Translations under genes and position numbers: made by a program
NCBI GenBank assembly: GCA_022495005.1
Contig: JAGYXB010000018.1
Location: forward strand, 1,116,001 to 1,180,000
From: Rhyacophila brunnea
Lineage: Eukaryota; Arthropoda; Insecta; Trichoptera; Rhyacophilidae
Length of the DNA stretch: 64,000 nt
Direction of reading: 5' to 3'
In this document: positions 51,799 to 63,133 of the stretch, piece by piece
Position numbering within the stretch: the stretch's first letter is position 1
How the letters are laid out: every line of letters starts with the position of its first letter
Notes under the pieces: model-generated
Seen by the model: only the letters and a program-made list of their open reading frames with translations
Databases searched by the model: none
Told to the model about the DNA's origin: nothing

Positions 51799-54700
51799 CC
51801 TTCTTTTTCTAAAATGTAGGTACCTAGTATTACCATTACAATAATCTAATCTGTTATGTAAACCACTTGAGACGTGATTTTCAACATAAATTAAGTTCTA
51901 AGTAAATATAACAATCAATCGCACATTCAAACAAATAACCTTCATTACACAAAAATATGATTTATCAATGGAATACCGTAAAAAGGGGTGAAAACGTGCA
52001 ATAATCCTGAAACAATCTTATCCCTTAGTAAAAATAAATGGCGATAAATGGAAAATTAATAATAAAATATACATAAAATAATACAAACATGAGGAAGGGG
52101 GCAAGTCAATTCAACACACTGAATTAGTGAGTCACACAGAATCATTAACTCCACACATAGATATACCTACCTACAATCAATAATTTTCTTTCAACTCTCC
52201 TATTATTAAATTTTGATCTCCTATCTCCCTTTGCTTTTTACACACAGATATTGTTAGGTACATTATTAACCAATTACACCTTACAGATAAATTAAAATTT
52301 TATTTCTCCCCAGACATGGTGCAAAATATTATTATCAAACATGGAAAAATAGGGTACATTCAAAGAGATTGGACTCCTCCCTTCAATCTCTTTGGTGTCA
52401 TATCTTTTGGTAGGGTAGGATAGGGTAGGATAGGGTAAATACGATGGTTCGGTATCTATTTACACACCTACATAGGTAAATAATATAAAAAACTAAACAA
52501 AATAATATGTACCTAAGTGTAATAATATTACCTACCTTTATAGCCATAACTATGACAACTTTTTCGGGAAGAGTATACAACTATTAACACAAAGTTTATG
52601 CTGCTGCTAAATCACATTTTTATTAAGATACAATTTTATACAATAATTATTGTCATAGGTAGGTAACTACTATAAATTTAATAAAACATTTTCATTTATA
52701 CTTAAGACGTAGCTATTCCATTATTTTGGTTAATCACTAATTTAGGCAGGTAGGTACCTGTTTTAAAAGATATCAATTATTACACTTAAAAAAACTGATT
52801 GTCTTACCTACCGCCATAATATCATGGCTGCGAATGTTTTATCAATCTGCAGAACTACAAATCCCCCTGCTCTTACACGTTTATCCTGTTTCCGTCTTAC
52901 ATAATATTATTCCTACTTATAGTATTATGAAATTGCCGTCACAATACCATGTTGGTTATGAACAGGCGCACATACAAGGGAGGCTCCTGAGATTTGGACC
53001 CCTCAGAAAAGAAAATACCGGTATCATGGGTATTTTTTTTAAATGGACCCTCCCAAAGGATTTTGTGGAATATGATCAGTGCAGATTGTAAATTATTGGG
53101 TCTAGGACGATTCGGCGCCGGGACAACTGCCGCTACGCAATTAAATGAAATTCGAAAATAAATAAACGTTTGTGAATTATAGATACTTTAAAAATACATG
53201 ATATGTAACACCTACGTAATATTATGTTATTTCATTATTATTTAATACTTGGTGAGAATTAAATATGCACTCATAAATAATGATTTAATTGTGCATGTTT
53301 TTCCAACGAGAAGAGAGTTCTTTTATTTTTATATGAAGTGTCAGGCATAATAATTCTCAATCCGCGATAATAAACATTATGTTAAGAGCAAAATTAATTA
53401 AAACTACTAATTATTAGTAGATAGAAACTTATTAAAATTCCTCATCTACTTTCTATATCAAATCGTAAAAAAGTCTATTTATTTCATTAATGAATGTTAT
53501 TTAATTCAACAGTGTGGCGGCCACTTGTCCTGACGTCCAGTTTGTTTCTTATTCAATTAATTGCATTTGTGAAAAAAATAATTTTCTAAAATTGTACCTA
53601 CCTAATGTAACTTTATATTGATTATTTGTGTTTTTTTTATTGTATTAAGTAGGTATATTGATTAAAATTAAGAATTCGTTATTCGATATTATTTTATCAG
53701 TAACATTGGGTGAAGTAATTATTTATTTTTTTCCATAAAATCTCAATTTTTAACTGCATATTTTTTCGTTTTTAGTGTGTATTTTAATGATTTTAAGTGC
53801 ATATAATCATGTTTTTTGTTACATATAAATCTGCTCCCTAATAATGATATTTGGATATAAATCGTTTTTATTTTTATGCTCAACTAACCAACATCATCTG
53901 TAATTTGTATTCTTAGTTCAATGTAAACAAATACCTATGACTGTCACTGTTTAGTATGCACTATTTATGTCAGATCTCCACAGCGTAACCTCCATAGTTC
54001 ACCACTGCTTGGCATAGCCACAGCGTACCGCTGAGCCTGGTCGGGAATTACTTAAATCATCTTAGATTTTCAAAAAAAAAACTTGCTTAATCTAGTTTCA
54101 AGTAAGTAGAGTATATTATGCTTTATAACTTTGCACTTTTTTTTGTTGTATTTTTACTACACTGATAAGCAGGGCACACAAAATTAATGGGAACTGGCTT
54201 ACCCTACTGGGTGTGGTATAACAGGGAGCGGATCTCAAGTGTGGAAAAATATGGGTTAATCTTAAACACATGTTAGAATATGTTATTTTCAATAGTTACA
54301 TCTGCATGATAATAATATGCATTAAAGTTTGTTACGTAAATGTAATGTGCATCCAATATTGAGTGCAGTCGGTATGCTTTGTTATATTTGGGTTTTACAG
54401 CTTGATCGCCATCGAATATTCTTCTTCAAAATATTGGTCCACAGCGATGGCTTTTACATTTCTATTTATTAATCTGTTCTGTACTGATACGCTTCTGTGC
54501 CTGATTATCTCACATAAAATTAGATCAAAAATGATATTCACTTGTATTAATATATTATTATGTAGTAATAAATAAATAAATAGATAATAATATAATGTAA
54601 AAAAATATTTTTAGAATATGTATATTAAATCATTGTCATCCTAGAGCCGGAATGCAAAGTTAAGAAGTGGACACTACCATTCCATCAAAACAATAAAATG

Positions 54701-54979
54701 ACTTTTTAACCAAGGATAATTTATTGATATTGGGTTTAACACCAAAGAAAGGAATATTAAAAGACTGAAATGTGATAATTCCGTGATTTATTTATAATGT
54801 TTATGATATTAAATTTTATAATAATAATTCTAGTAACATTTTGTATAAAACTATTAAATGGGTAATAATATTATGAATTAGTTATATTTTTGCATTACTA
54901 TACTATTTATTGAGATGTATACTAAATATGTACTTTATACTAAAGTAATTGCAAAGAAATCAATAGTTCATTAAGTATT
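51799..54979. other. AT-rich intergenic stretch
   Basis: No gene seen. Small features: a GGATAGGGTAGGATAGGGTA short tandem at about 52414-52436, and a copy of the CAGTGGCGAAGGGTG-family end at about 53885-54007 (reverse orientation, diverged). Confidence 0.4.
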
Positions 54980-55437
54980 CTGCCGTACTAAGCACAGAGG
55001 CCGTATCTGCATTTTAGGCAAGTGGGAGATCTGAGCTTTCATATTATTTTACTTTTCCTGCTAATACTGGGGAACTTTTTATTTATTTTATTTGCCTATA
55101 ATAGTTAATTTTGGTTTAAGATTTGTTTACATACCTTGAAAATTTGATTTATGTTATTATTATTATTAATATGTATTGATATTAGCCATATATATGTCAG
55201 ATACGGCTAATATGCCTTAGTAAATGATAGTTACAACCAAATCGCTTAGTATTTATCGAGTTTATTTCTCAAACTCCGTAGATACGGCTATTAAAACCCT
55301 TGATTTCTCCGTAACTATAGCAGTTACGGCTTGGATTTATTCACCGATCTTATACAAAAACTCTGCAGAATCCAAATATCTAAAAACATGAAAATACCTA
55401 AATACGTCAGTTACGGCCTCTGTGCTTAGTACGGCAG
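54980..55437. mobile_element. MITE with ~30-bp inverted ends abutting the DTWD2 gene
   Basis: The left end CTGCCGTACTAAGCACAGAG (continuing GCCGTATCTG) is matched in reverse complement by the right end, which stops at 55437, with one mismatch in about 29 bp. TATT lies outside both ends, a possible 4-bp duplication. The motif AG(A/T)TACGGC recurs at 55198, 55280, 55321 and 55408, and inverted near 55010. No ORF. The right end is 14 bp from the stop codon of the DTWD2 gene. Confidence 0.75.
55336..55341 (-). terminator. Candidate poly(A) signal for DTWD2, inside the MITE
   Basis: AATAAA on the minus strand, about 110 nt after the DTWD2 stop codon and within the 54980-55437 MITE. A second AATAAA on the same strand is at 55261-55266. 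No unique 3' UTR longer than 14 bp exists before the MITE. Confidence 0.4.
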
Positions 55438-55451
55438 TATTGTGAGGTAGT

Positions 55452-56476
55452 TTAAACAGCATTTTCTTCGGAAGATCTCAATAATTTGGAAAGCCTCTTT
55501 CCAACTAACTTAGGATAAACATTATTCTTAATTCTAAACTCTTTCGATTGATGAGTAACAGCACCATTTTGCAACTGGAATTCGCATAGCGCGTGCAACG
55601 GTTTAAGGAGGATCTCTCGATATGTGTCATCCTTTTCTAAATATGTCAATACCTCAGCCCCGGTTTCTAATGTACTTAAACACCCTTCGGTAGGCTGTGT
55701 CCTAATTATATAATTACTTATATTACAACTGATCAGTTTAACTTGTCTTAAATTGTGGAGCATCGTACTAGCGAGATATATTGCTTTCGCTTGAGGCCAT
55801 GTCCCGTCAATTAAAATAATATTGTAAGGCTCGGAAGAATTCTTCACCGGTTCGATTGTGTTTAAATCGACAGCGTTCTTGCTTGGATATAATAATAATG
55901 AATTAGGGGAAGACAGAATTTCTTGTAAGCCTTCGTGTTTTGGAAGAGGGAACTTCTTCCCTTTATATATGAGGCACTTTCCTTCAGCCAGTCCTAAGCT
56001 AAGCATCGGAGCAGTTCTTAAACATCGTTTTTCTTCAGTAGGATGTTGTAGTAATATTACTCGACACAAAGGCTGCAAACGATATTGAGGTAGGGTTCCG
56101 CACCAGCATACTACTCTTGGACGGCTGGAAAATTAAAAGATGACATGATTTAAGTTTGTATACATCTTACAATCGGTTGGAAATCTCACCTCTTGATACC
56201 TACTCATTCTATTATTATAGTAAACTTGTTGATACTTGAAGAGTTAAAACTACAAAATAATCTAGATATACTATCTGTGGTAGACGTGAGTTGAGAAAAA
56301 CAACAGTTGGAAGAGAGTACCGAGTTTGTACTTTATTTTATTATAGACACCCTAAAAAGTAAGAGATCATTTTGAAAGTTTTGTGAAGATACTCACGAGC
56401 ATTGGTCGCAAATGTCCCGCATTTTAGGCGGATCTGCCGGAATATTAGCTAGATCATTCCAAATAGCTTCTTCCAT
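55452..56476 (-). CDS. DTWD2: DTW-domain tRNA-uridine aminocarboxypropyltransferase 2
   Basis: Two exons on the minus strand, 56476-56397 and 56124-55452, joined across a 272-bp GT/AG intron that splits a serine codon. The product is 250 residues. Near the N-terminus are four cysteines, C23, C26, C33 and C35 ([13 protein letters not shown]), a likely zinc site. The DTW domain follows: [19 protein letters not shown] at about 50-68, then [16 protein letters not shown] with the DxTW signature at D133-W136, then [16 protein letters not shown] and [17 protein letters not shown]. Known: DTWD2 uses S-adenosylmethionine to make acp3U in the D-loop of cytosolic tRNAs. Length fits the family. The gene ends 14 bp from a MITE, so its 3' UTR is probably MITE-derived. 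Confidence 0.92.
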
Positions 56477-58443
56477 CTTAAAGACGACGAAATAGTAATT
56501 ATAACGAAGAGAATATCAGTGCAGTATCATAATAAATTTATGATTTCAATTAAATGTATTTGAGGTTATAGTAGTCTCAGTCTGACAGCGACGACAGTGT
56601 TGCTATTATATACGTATTTAGTAGCGATATTTTTACAGATTGGTTATACTATATTATACAGTTATACTTGACCATTTTCTTACCAAAAGATACCGAGTAG
56701 GTAAAGTGTTAAACGTGTATCTTTATTACCTACCAATTTTATTATAAGTGAAAAAACCAATTCATAATGAATACAATATTATGGTATCTATTATGAAACT
56801 GTTTTTAATTTTCTTTCATTTGAAAAACTTGAGGCTGGAAAAGTAAAACCTTTATTTTTCTACAAAATACAAATTTGTGTGCAACCAATTTTATTTACCA
56901 TAGACTTACAAAAAATACTAATTACTTGAGAGGCATGTTTGTTTGTCATTCTGCAAAGCTCTGTTAAATTAAGGGTAAGCTCTACAGAATTGCCCTTGAG
57001 AATTGAAAATATGATTTTTTTATATGTGGTCCGGAATTGTTGGTCTACTAGCAATATACTATGGTCGCCGACAATGCTTGTGTCAAATGTAAATGGTCTC
57101 TAAATTAAATTTAAATCATAAACACGGTCGACGTGAAGACAGAATGGGGTGACCAAAAAATAATATCTTCTAATATAGGTAGGTACGTAAATGTTACTAA
57201 ATTCAATTTGTTAATCAACTGTTTGGGAGAAAGTATTGAAACCAATATGATGGTGACATTTTCAATTATGTGGTTACCACAATATAAACTTAATAATATA
57301 TTAATAACTTTTTAACCTGAAATTGTCCGAGAATTAAACATACGAAGGATGTTGAAATGCATATCTACCTACATTTTTATTTCATGTGCTATCCAAAAAA
57401 CATTAATAATGAATAGTATTTATTTTTAATGTTTAGGACCAACATATTAAAAATAATAGGTACTTATTGCGCAATTTTACTTTTATACAACTAGTGAAAC
57501 AATAGGTAGGTAGTACCTACCATTATTTATGTAAAGCCAATGGACGAAATAATTTATATCATGAGTGCCTAAAAATAATTATTAACATACAGTCACCACA
57601 CACATTTATTTTTTATTCGCTAGTCGGACTGGCAGGCAAAAAATAACGTCAGGGCTGTCGAAGACATAATTATTTTGTACTTTTTAAGTTTTATTTATAA
57701 TATTTATATTATTTAAGTTTTGTCCATCTAATATCCACTGCGGTTCACGTAGTGGCATGTACCTGTTTTTCTGGGGTCAACTAATTCAAAAAGTAAACAC
57801 CCATAATAGAATTTTTCCAGTTTTGGTTGCATTATATTCCAACTCATTTCCGATTTTATTAATGGAAATTTCTCGGTGTACATAGTAAACAAACCTACGA
57901 ATAAAAAAAGACGGGAAGGAACACATTGATTCATCGCAGTAAAAACTGGCAACCAAATTCGCCATTTTGGAAAGCGACGATTTTGCGTAAACAAATATCA
58001 CGTGGTCTGCACGTGTGCGGTAAACTTCGTATGTGTTTGTAATTTTGTGTATTTTATGTTTGTGTATCATGCATTGTCGGCCATATTTTCCGGCCTTTCT
58101 GATTGCCGTGATTTTTTATTCGTAGAAACAAACAGCATTTTTATTAGTTATATAAAGTCAACTTTGAGCTTTGAGCCGTGCTCACTCATGAATGTAATTC
58201 TTCATTTAAGTAAGTCTATATAAATTTTGATGTTATCTTGCAGAGAAAACAGTTATCTGACCTTTTCACTATATTATATACATGCAAATATAATGTTTTC
58301 AAATAATTGATATGGATTATATAATATATTCCATCGTATTATTTTCTCGAAATCATAAAGATACTATAATAGTATTTGAGTATCAACCTATGTTCAATTT
58401 GAATTGGGTTATAATAATAATATACCCGTAGATATATCAATAG
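56477..58443. other. AT-rich intergenic stretch
   Basis: No gene recognised. A palindromic CACGTG..CACGTG pair lies near 57999-58016. A minus-strand run at about 57880-57975 has some protein character but I cannot assign it. Confidence 0.35.
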
Positions 58444-58445
58444 TA

Positions 58446-60388
58446 TCGTCGCTATAGGATTTGTTTCCCGAATATCCATTTTTGTCGAAATCGACATTTT
58501 AATGCAGTTCAATTTCTTTTATCGAACTCTACCGAAATCATTTATAAAAACAATATATTTTTATCTAGGAACAGAGATATTTTTTTGAAAAACCCGAATA
58601 CGCCATTTTAAGTTGCAATTACTCCGTGTTGTTCTCCCGAATGTCCAACTATTCGTACCTGAATATCCAAGTTAATTTCGGTCGAAATAAATCTCGGCTG
58701 AGTTTTTATTTCCCGAATATGACTTTTAGCCAATCAAACCGCGCTGACGCCGTGCATCTCGCTCCCACATTCACGCTGTCCAGCTCTAAAACAATCACGC
58801 CCACTTTCATATTTTTCGGCCGTCCGGAGTGCTCTTTCAAATTTCGTCTTATTGATATTGTTTTTAAAGTTACTATTGTTTTAATAGTGAATTCATCAAA
58901 TTTGAAGAGATCATTTATAGCTGATACATCACCAGTTCGCCCTGAACTTATAGTAAAGTTTTTGAAGTGAGTATTTTAACCTAAATAACTGCATTTTGTT
59001 TTGATAAATGACACAAAATCCCAACGGTTATATGAATTCTACAGTATGACCCGGCAACTACTATGACGTAAAAAATAATTATTATTTCAAATTATTATTA
59101 ATCAAACATTGTTTGTCTTTATTTTACTTTTAATCTAGGCATTTCTATGAAAATAAAGGCGATGCTATTATTTATTTTTGAATGCGCTGATAGTTAATTT
59201 AATTTAATATGTATGTTAGTAACTATTTATTTGGTGAATATTATATACTTAGGATATTGGTACCTACCTAATATTAGCAGCCAATGGTAATTAATTTATA
59301 GATGCTATTATTTTGTGTTGTCATTCCAATAGTAAATATATAATATTTATTTGGTGGTTTGTAATAAGTTTAATTGTTAATTATATAAATATAAAGATAT
59401 AATAATATACAGATATATATACATAGATTTTTTTTTTTTTGGAAAAAGTATTAATATAAAATTGTTAGCAAGTACGAGTAAGTACCATCATAAAATATTG
59501 GAGAAATCCGTGACGTCGGTTAGTAATTGAAGTAGTAGATACCTACTTTTATTTAATAAACAAAAACCGATCGCCGATAGTCGCTTGATTTTGAAGAATA
59601 CTGATGAGCAGGTATTAAAAGGCCAATAGTTAAAGTTTGTCGTCATAAGTATGTCACCTCGTAGCATAGTGGATAATTCGTGGACTGGGTCGTAAACCCA
59701 GGAGATGCAGGACGATTCCTGCCGGGTGTCTTACTTTTTTCAAAAAGATTTTTTCTATTGGTTATAATATATTTTCTCAGAAGTGATTTTCAAAATTATG
59801 TATGTTCAATAATTAGAGTGGTAAATTCTTAAATCTTGTGATTTATTCGTTGAATAAAAAAAAAGATTATTAAAAACTATTTTATTACTTATTACGAAAA
59901 AAACCGAAAAAAGCGATTGCCGCATGTTATTATTACCTACGAACTTGGGTTATTACGATCATTAGATATTTAAATAGTAAAAGTAATCATTAACAATTAT
60001 CGTGTAAATAAATATAACATTTGAGGTGCGTACTTTTTGACCACTCAGTAATCCGTGGGCCGTGCAGCAACACACAGCAACACACTACGGTCTTAAGTCC
60101 CGAACGTCCATATTTTGTCCCGAATATCCATTATTCTGAGAGAGCGCTAAAAATTTCCCGAATATCCACAACGAGTACTTGTAAATAAAACGCATTTTAT
60201 GTGCATTTACTGATTTATACTAGTATATTATTCTTGGAATCTATTCTTAGATAATGTTGCAATCATACAGTGTAGAAAGAATGATTGATACATCTACTGA
60301 TATTTCAATATACGACAATGAAATTTGTTTTTCGTCTCCTGAAAAATTGACATTTGGTCTATTCGGGAAACAAATCCTATAGCGACGG
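58446..60388. mobile_element. 1.94-kb TA-flanked element with TCCCGAATATCCA arrays
   Basis: The left end TCGTCGCTATAGGATTTGTT, continuing TCCCGAAT, and the right end are inverted copies over about 28 bp with one mismatch. TA lies outside both ends (58444-58445, 60389-60390). TCCCGAATATCCA and near variants occur at 58466, 58591, 58635, 58658 and 58711, then at 60098, 60118 and 60156, and inverted at 60355-60368. They cluster in the outer 300 bp at each side. I see no transposase. The TA flank suggests the Tc1/mariner/pogo superfamily. A tRNA-like sequence sits in the interior. Confidence 0.7.
59655..59730 (+). tRNA. tRNA-like sequence, probably pseudogene or SINE head
   Basis: A canonical pol III A box TAGCATAGTGG (59662-59672) starts a D-arm. 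It is followed by an anticodon stem CTGGG/CCCAG around TCGTAAA, and a T-arm GCAGG ACGATT CCTGC whose loop is one base short (B box degenerate). The acceptor CACC/GGTG pairs partly. The base before the would-be GTA anticodon is C, not the invariant T. A T run follows at 59735. The defects argue against a functional tRNA. Confidence 0.4.
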
Positions 60389-60390
60389 TA

Positions 60391-61202
60391 TGTTTGCCAC
60401 GATATCCACCCAAGTTATCAGTATGTACTTGCACAGGTTTGATTAAAAACTATGATGAAATTAACATTTTACAAATATTATATTATTTTGACAGCCCTGT
60501 TTTCTGATCAGCGGACACGTGCAGCTGTTTATCAAATAATAATGTAAGATTGTCCACAATAATAATAATGTAGAAGGTCGACAATAGTAATAATAATATA
60601 TTTTTTAAATAAAATCTCCGATGATTAGTGATTTTTGCCAAAAGATCGATTTAATACGACGCCGAGGTCCATTTCATACTAAATTATATTTGAATACCGA
60701 GCTCTTCAGCCGCCCCTTAAGCGGGCACAGTATTTTTTTCAATGTATTTGCGATACACACATAGGTGCGAAGAGCATCTGTCATTAAATTGAGAGGACAG
60801 GTTAGTAGGTATTCTTTATATCTATTTAATTTTGAATGACCGACTTTTTTAATTCATTAATTAATTCGTTCCGAAGGTTTTCGTGTAAATCGAAAAATCT
60901 TGTAGGTAAGTCAAAACTTAAAATCATGCAATGTTTTAAATAATATGTATTTCTTTCAAAAGATAAGTGAAAATAAAATGGACCTACCTACATACATTTA
61001 AGAAAACATTATTGATTGATGAAGTAGTTTGGTTTTGCAATCCCTAGCAGCATTTCCACCAAGTAAAAGAGTTAGCCTATCTTCAGTAGAGATTTTTCTA
61101 GTTGGGATATAGAATATGACTGGTCTGGCATTTTTTCCAATGAGTCCAGTTTCGTCCAATTGAAAATTTGTTGTGGCAGGTAATCCTCATTTTTATGATT
61201 TC
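60391..61202. other. Intergenic stretch, nothing recognised
   Basis: AT-rich, no ORF or repeat pair noted. Confidence 0.35.
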
Positions 61203-61210
61203 TACTAGAC

Positions 61211-61845
61211 CATGGGTGGCCAACCTTTTCAGCAGCCGGGCCAGATTCTAAAAATGAGATTTCCTACCGGGCCGCACAACCGATTTTTTTATTATACAAA
61301 AAAATAAGAATCATAAATATTTATTAGATTAGACTTTTTTTAGATAATAAAAAATAATATAAAAATAGTAAATTTTAGTGAGAAGTTTGATTTTGTGTGG
61401 CAGAACTAAGTGCACCAATATTGATATCGAGTGAGGTTGTTTCTGCACGAAAACAGTTTTCCAAATGCACATCAGTGATTCGTGTTCTCATTCGGGATTT
61501 GATATGCTTCATCCGACTAAAAAGCTGTTCAGACGTGTAAGTGTTTCCAAAAAGCGAAGTCATCATTAGAGCATGTTTGTAAAATGCAGGAAATTTCACA
61601 ATGTTCCATTTGTAAATTTCCCGGTAATAAATTCACGTCTACTAACTGAGAATGGCGTTGCAAATGCAGCAAACAGCACATGGTGCTTTTTAAAATCTTG
61701 AGCTAATATCGAATCTCAATTTGCGAAATTAGCACATCTAGCGGCAGCATTTGATATTATTTTTATTTTCTCACTGCTCCACGGGCCACAAGTTGACACC
61801 CAGTGGGCCGCATGAGGCCCGCGGGCCGCGGTTTGGCCACCCATG
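61211..61845 (-). mobile_element. hAT element, deleted, perfect 8-bp duplication
   Basis: The ends CATGGGTGGCCAACC (61211) and the inverted GGTTTGGCCACCCATG (61845) are bracketed by TACTAGAC at 61203-61210 and 61846-61853. The subterminal parts are rich in GGGCCGC/GCGGCCC blocks. The interior keeps only the C-terminal piece of the transposase. Confidence 0.88.
61375..61625 (-). pseudogene. hAT transposase C-terminal dimerisation fragment
   Basis: Minus-strand frame: EIYKWNIVKFPAFYKHALMM, then SLFGNTYTSEQLFSRMKHIK, then RTRITDVHLENCFRAETTSL. This is the hAT dimerisation region, with the EQLFSRMK..LHLEN-type signature, closest in look to the GTF2IRD2/ZBED-like branch. A frame break lies at about 61622, beyond which NLLPGKFTNG continues in another frame. 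The BED finger and RNase H-like core are gone. Confidence 0.8.
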
Positions 61846-61853
61846 TACTAGAC

Positions 61854-62890
61854 TCTTAATAAAATCCAAAGCTTCCCCTGTATCTGCATAACTCGGCAGC
61901 CTAACCTGTTACTTTGATGTTGTGTAGTTTATTACGGCTTTTAAATTTTTGAAACCGTTCGTGGCTTGCAGTAAAAATGTATTTAGTCTCAACACTATCA
62001 TCATTTTTACACTGTTTGTCTTCAAAACGACTCAAGGCTTTATCCTGTCTCTGTATGAGTATAAAGCTTATTGGAATTTATTGTTACTGCATATTATCTT
62101 CCATCCATATAACCAATATTTGCATTTCTTCTATTAGTATTCCTCTTTTCTTGGTAATTATCGTAGATTGCATTACTACTATTTTTTTTATAATAAGTAC
62201 GAATTCACGTAAGTCGAATTCGCGTAAGTCGAGGACTTACTGTACCTTAATTTTGCTTTTCAAATTGTATTTTTTGGGAGTAAACGTCATTTGGCGCCGA
62301 CTTGAATCTGACGATTTTTTTAAATTTAGGGACGAGAAGCAAAAAAAACTTGTTCCACCGTGGATTTTATATTTTTGAATGGACGGAAACAATGAGAAGA
62401 AAAGCAAAAAACAGTCTCCGATTGATCCTGAAAACATCACAATGGAAATAAACGCTAAGATGAAAAATAAATTCAAAGGGAAAACTAAAGAGATATTTCG
62501 ACTTGGATTATGTACAGATTTTTTGGAGGAAAACCGGTCGGAAACGGAATCGCTAAAACCGATTACAATAACTCAGATAATTTATTTATTTATTTAAGAA
62601 TACAAAACATTGTGGACATAACAAATCTAAATTCAAGACGTACACAACATGAGATTTACATTATAAGTCAAACATTACCCTCACAAGAGAGAAGAGAATA
62701 TAGAAAAAGAAATATATATATAATAACAATAATAATAACAAAAAAATAAATAATCAAAACATACTTAAGTACAATTTAATACAGATAAATATAATTTTGA
62801 GAACGAAAAATATACAATTTTATACAGAAAAATACAGTTTCAAAAATAAAATGCAAAGTACATCATTGAAAATGTCTATGTCTTTAAGGA
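61854..62890. other. AT-rich intergenic stretch
   Basis: A 14-bp tandem, CGTAAGTCGAATTC, occurs about twice at 62208-62232. A charged open stretch at 62379-62596 (MDGNNEKKSKKQSPIDPENI at its start) has some protein character but no splice context or family that I recognise. Confidence 0.35.
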
Positions 62891-63133
62891 GCGCATTTAA
62901 GCGCAGTAAAGCATAGCGTCGTGGGTCCCAGATTCGAATCTTGGGTCTGGCAAGTATACATATTGTTTTTCAATTTGTGTATGAGTCAGAGTACAGACCT
63001 AATAGGTTGAGCAAGTGGCTGACATCCATTTCTCGTAAAAACAAATCTGTTAATACAAACCTCCACTCTGAGGGCCATAATAACAATATGATCTTATTAG
63101 GACCGGACAAATGGTCGTATATAAAAAAAAAAA
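62891..63133 (+). repeat. tRNA-headed SINE, copy 2
   Basis: GTGGGTCCCAGATTCGAATC..TTGGGTCTGGCAAGTA matches copy 1 at 42985, with one B-box substitution (GATTCGAATC). The body repeats GACCTAATAGGTTGAGCAAG and TGGCTGACATCCATTTCTCG. It ends in an A-rich tail to 63133. The 5' part (GCGCATTTAAGCGCAGTAAA) differs from copy 1, so the head of one copy is truncated or replaced. Confidence 0.72.

Noticed and set aside
55858..56088. Plus-strand ORF over DTWD2
   Set aside because: Antisense shadow of the DTWD2 second exon.
58626..58970. 114-codon ORF in the TCCCGAATATCCA element
   Set aside because: Its sequence is largely made of the repeated terminal motif; no transposase signature.
62379..62596. 72-codon lysine-rich ORF
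   Set aside because: Possibly a coding remnant, but there is no recognised family, splice site or repeat relation to support a gene call.
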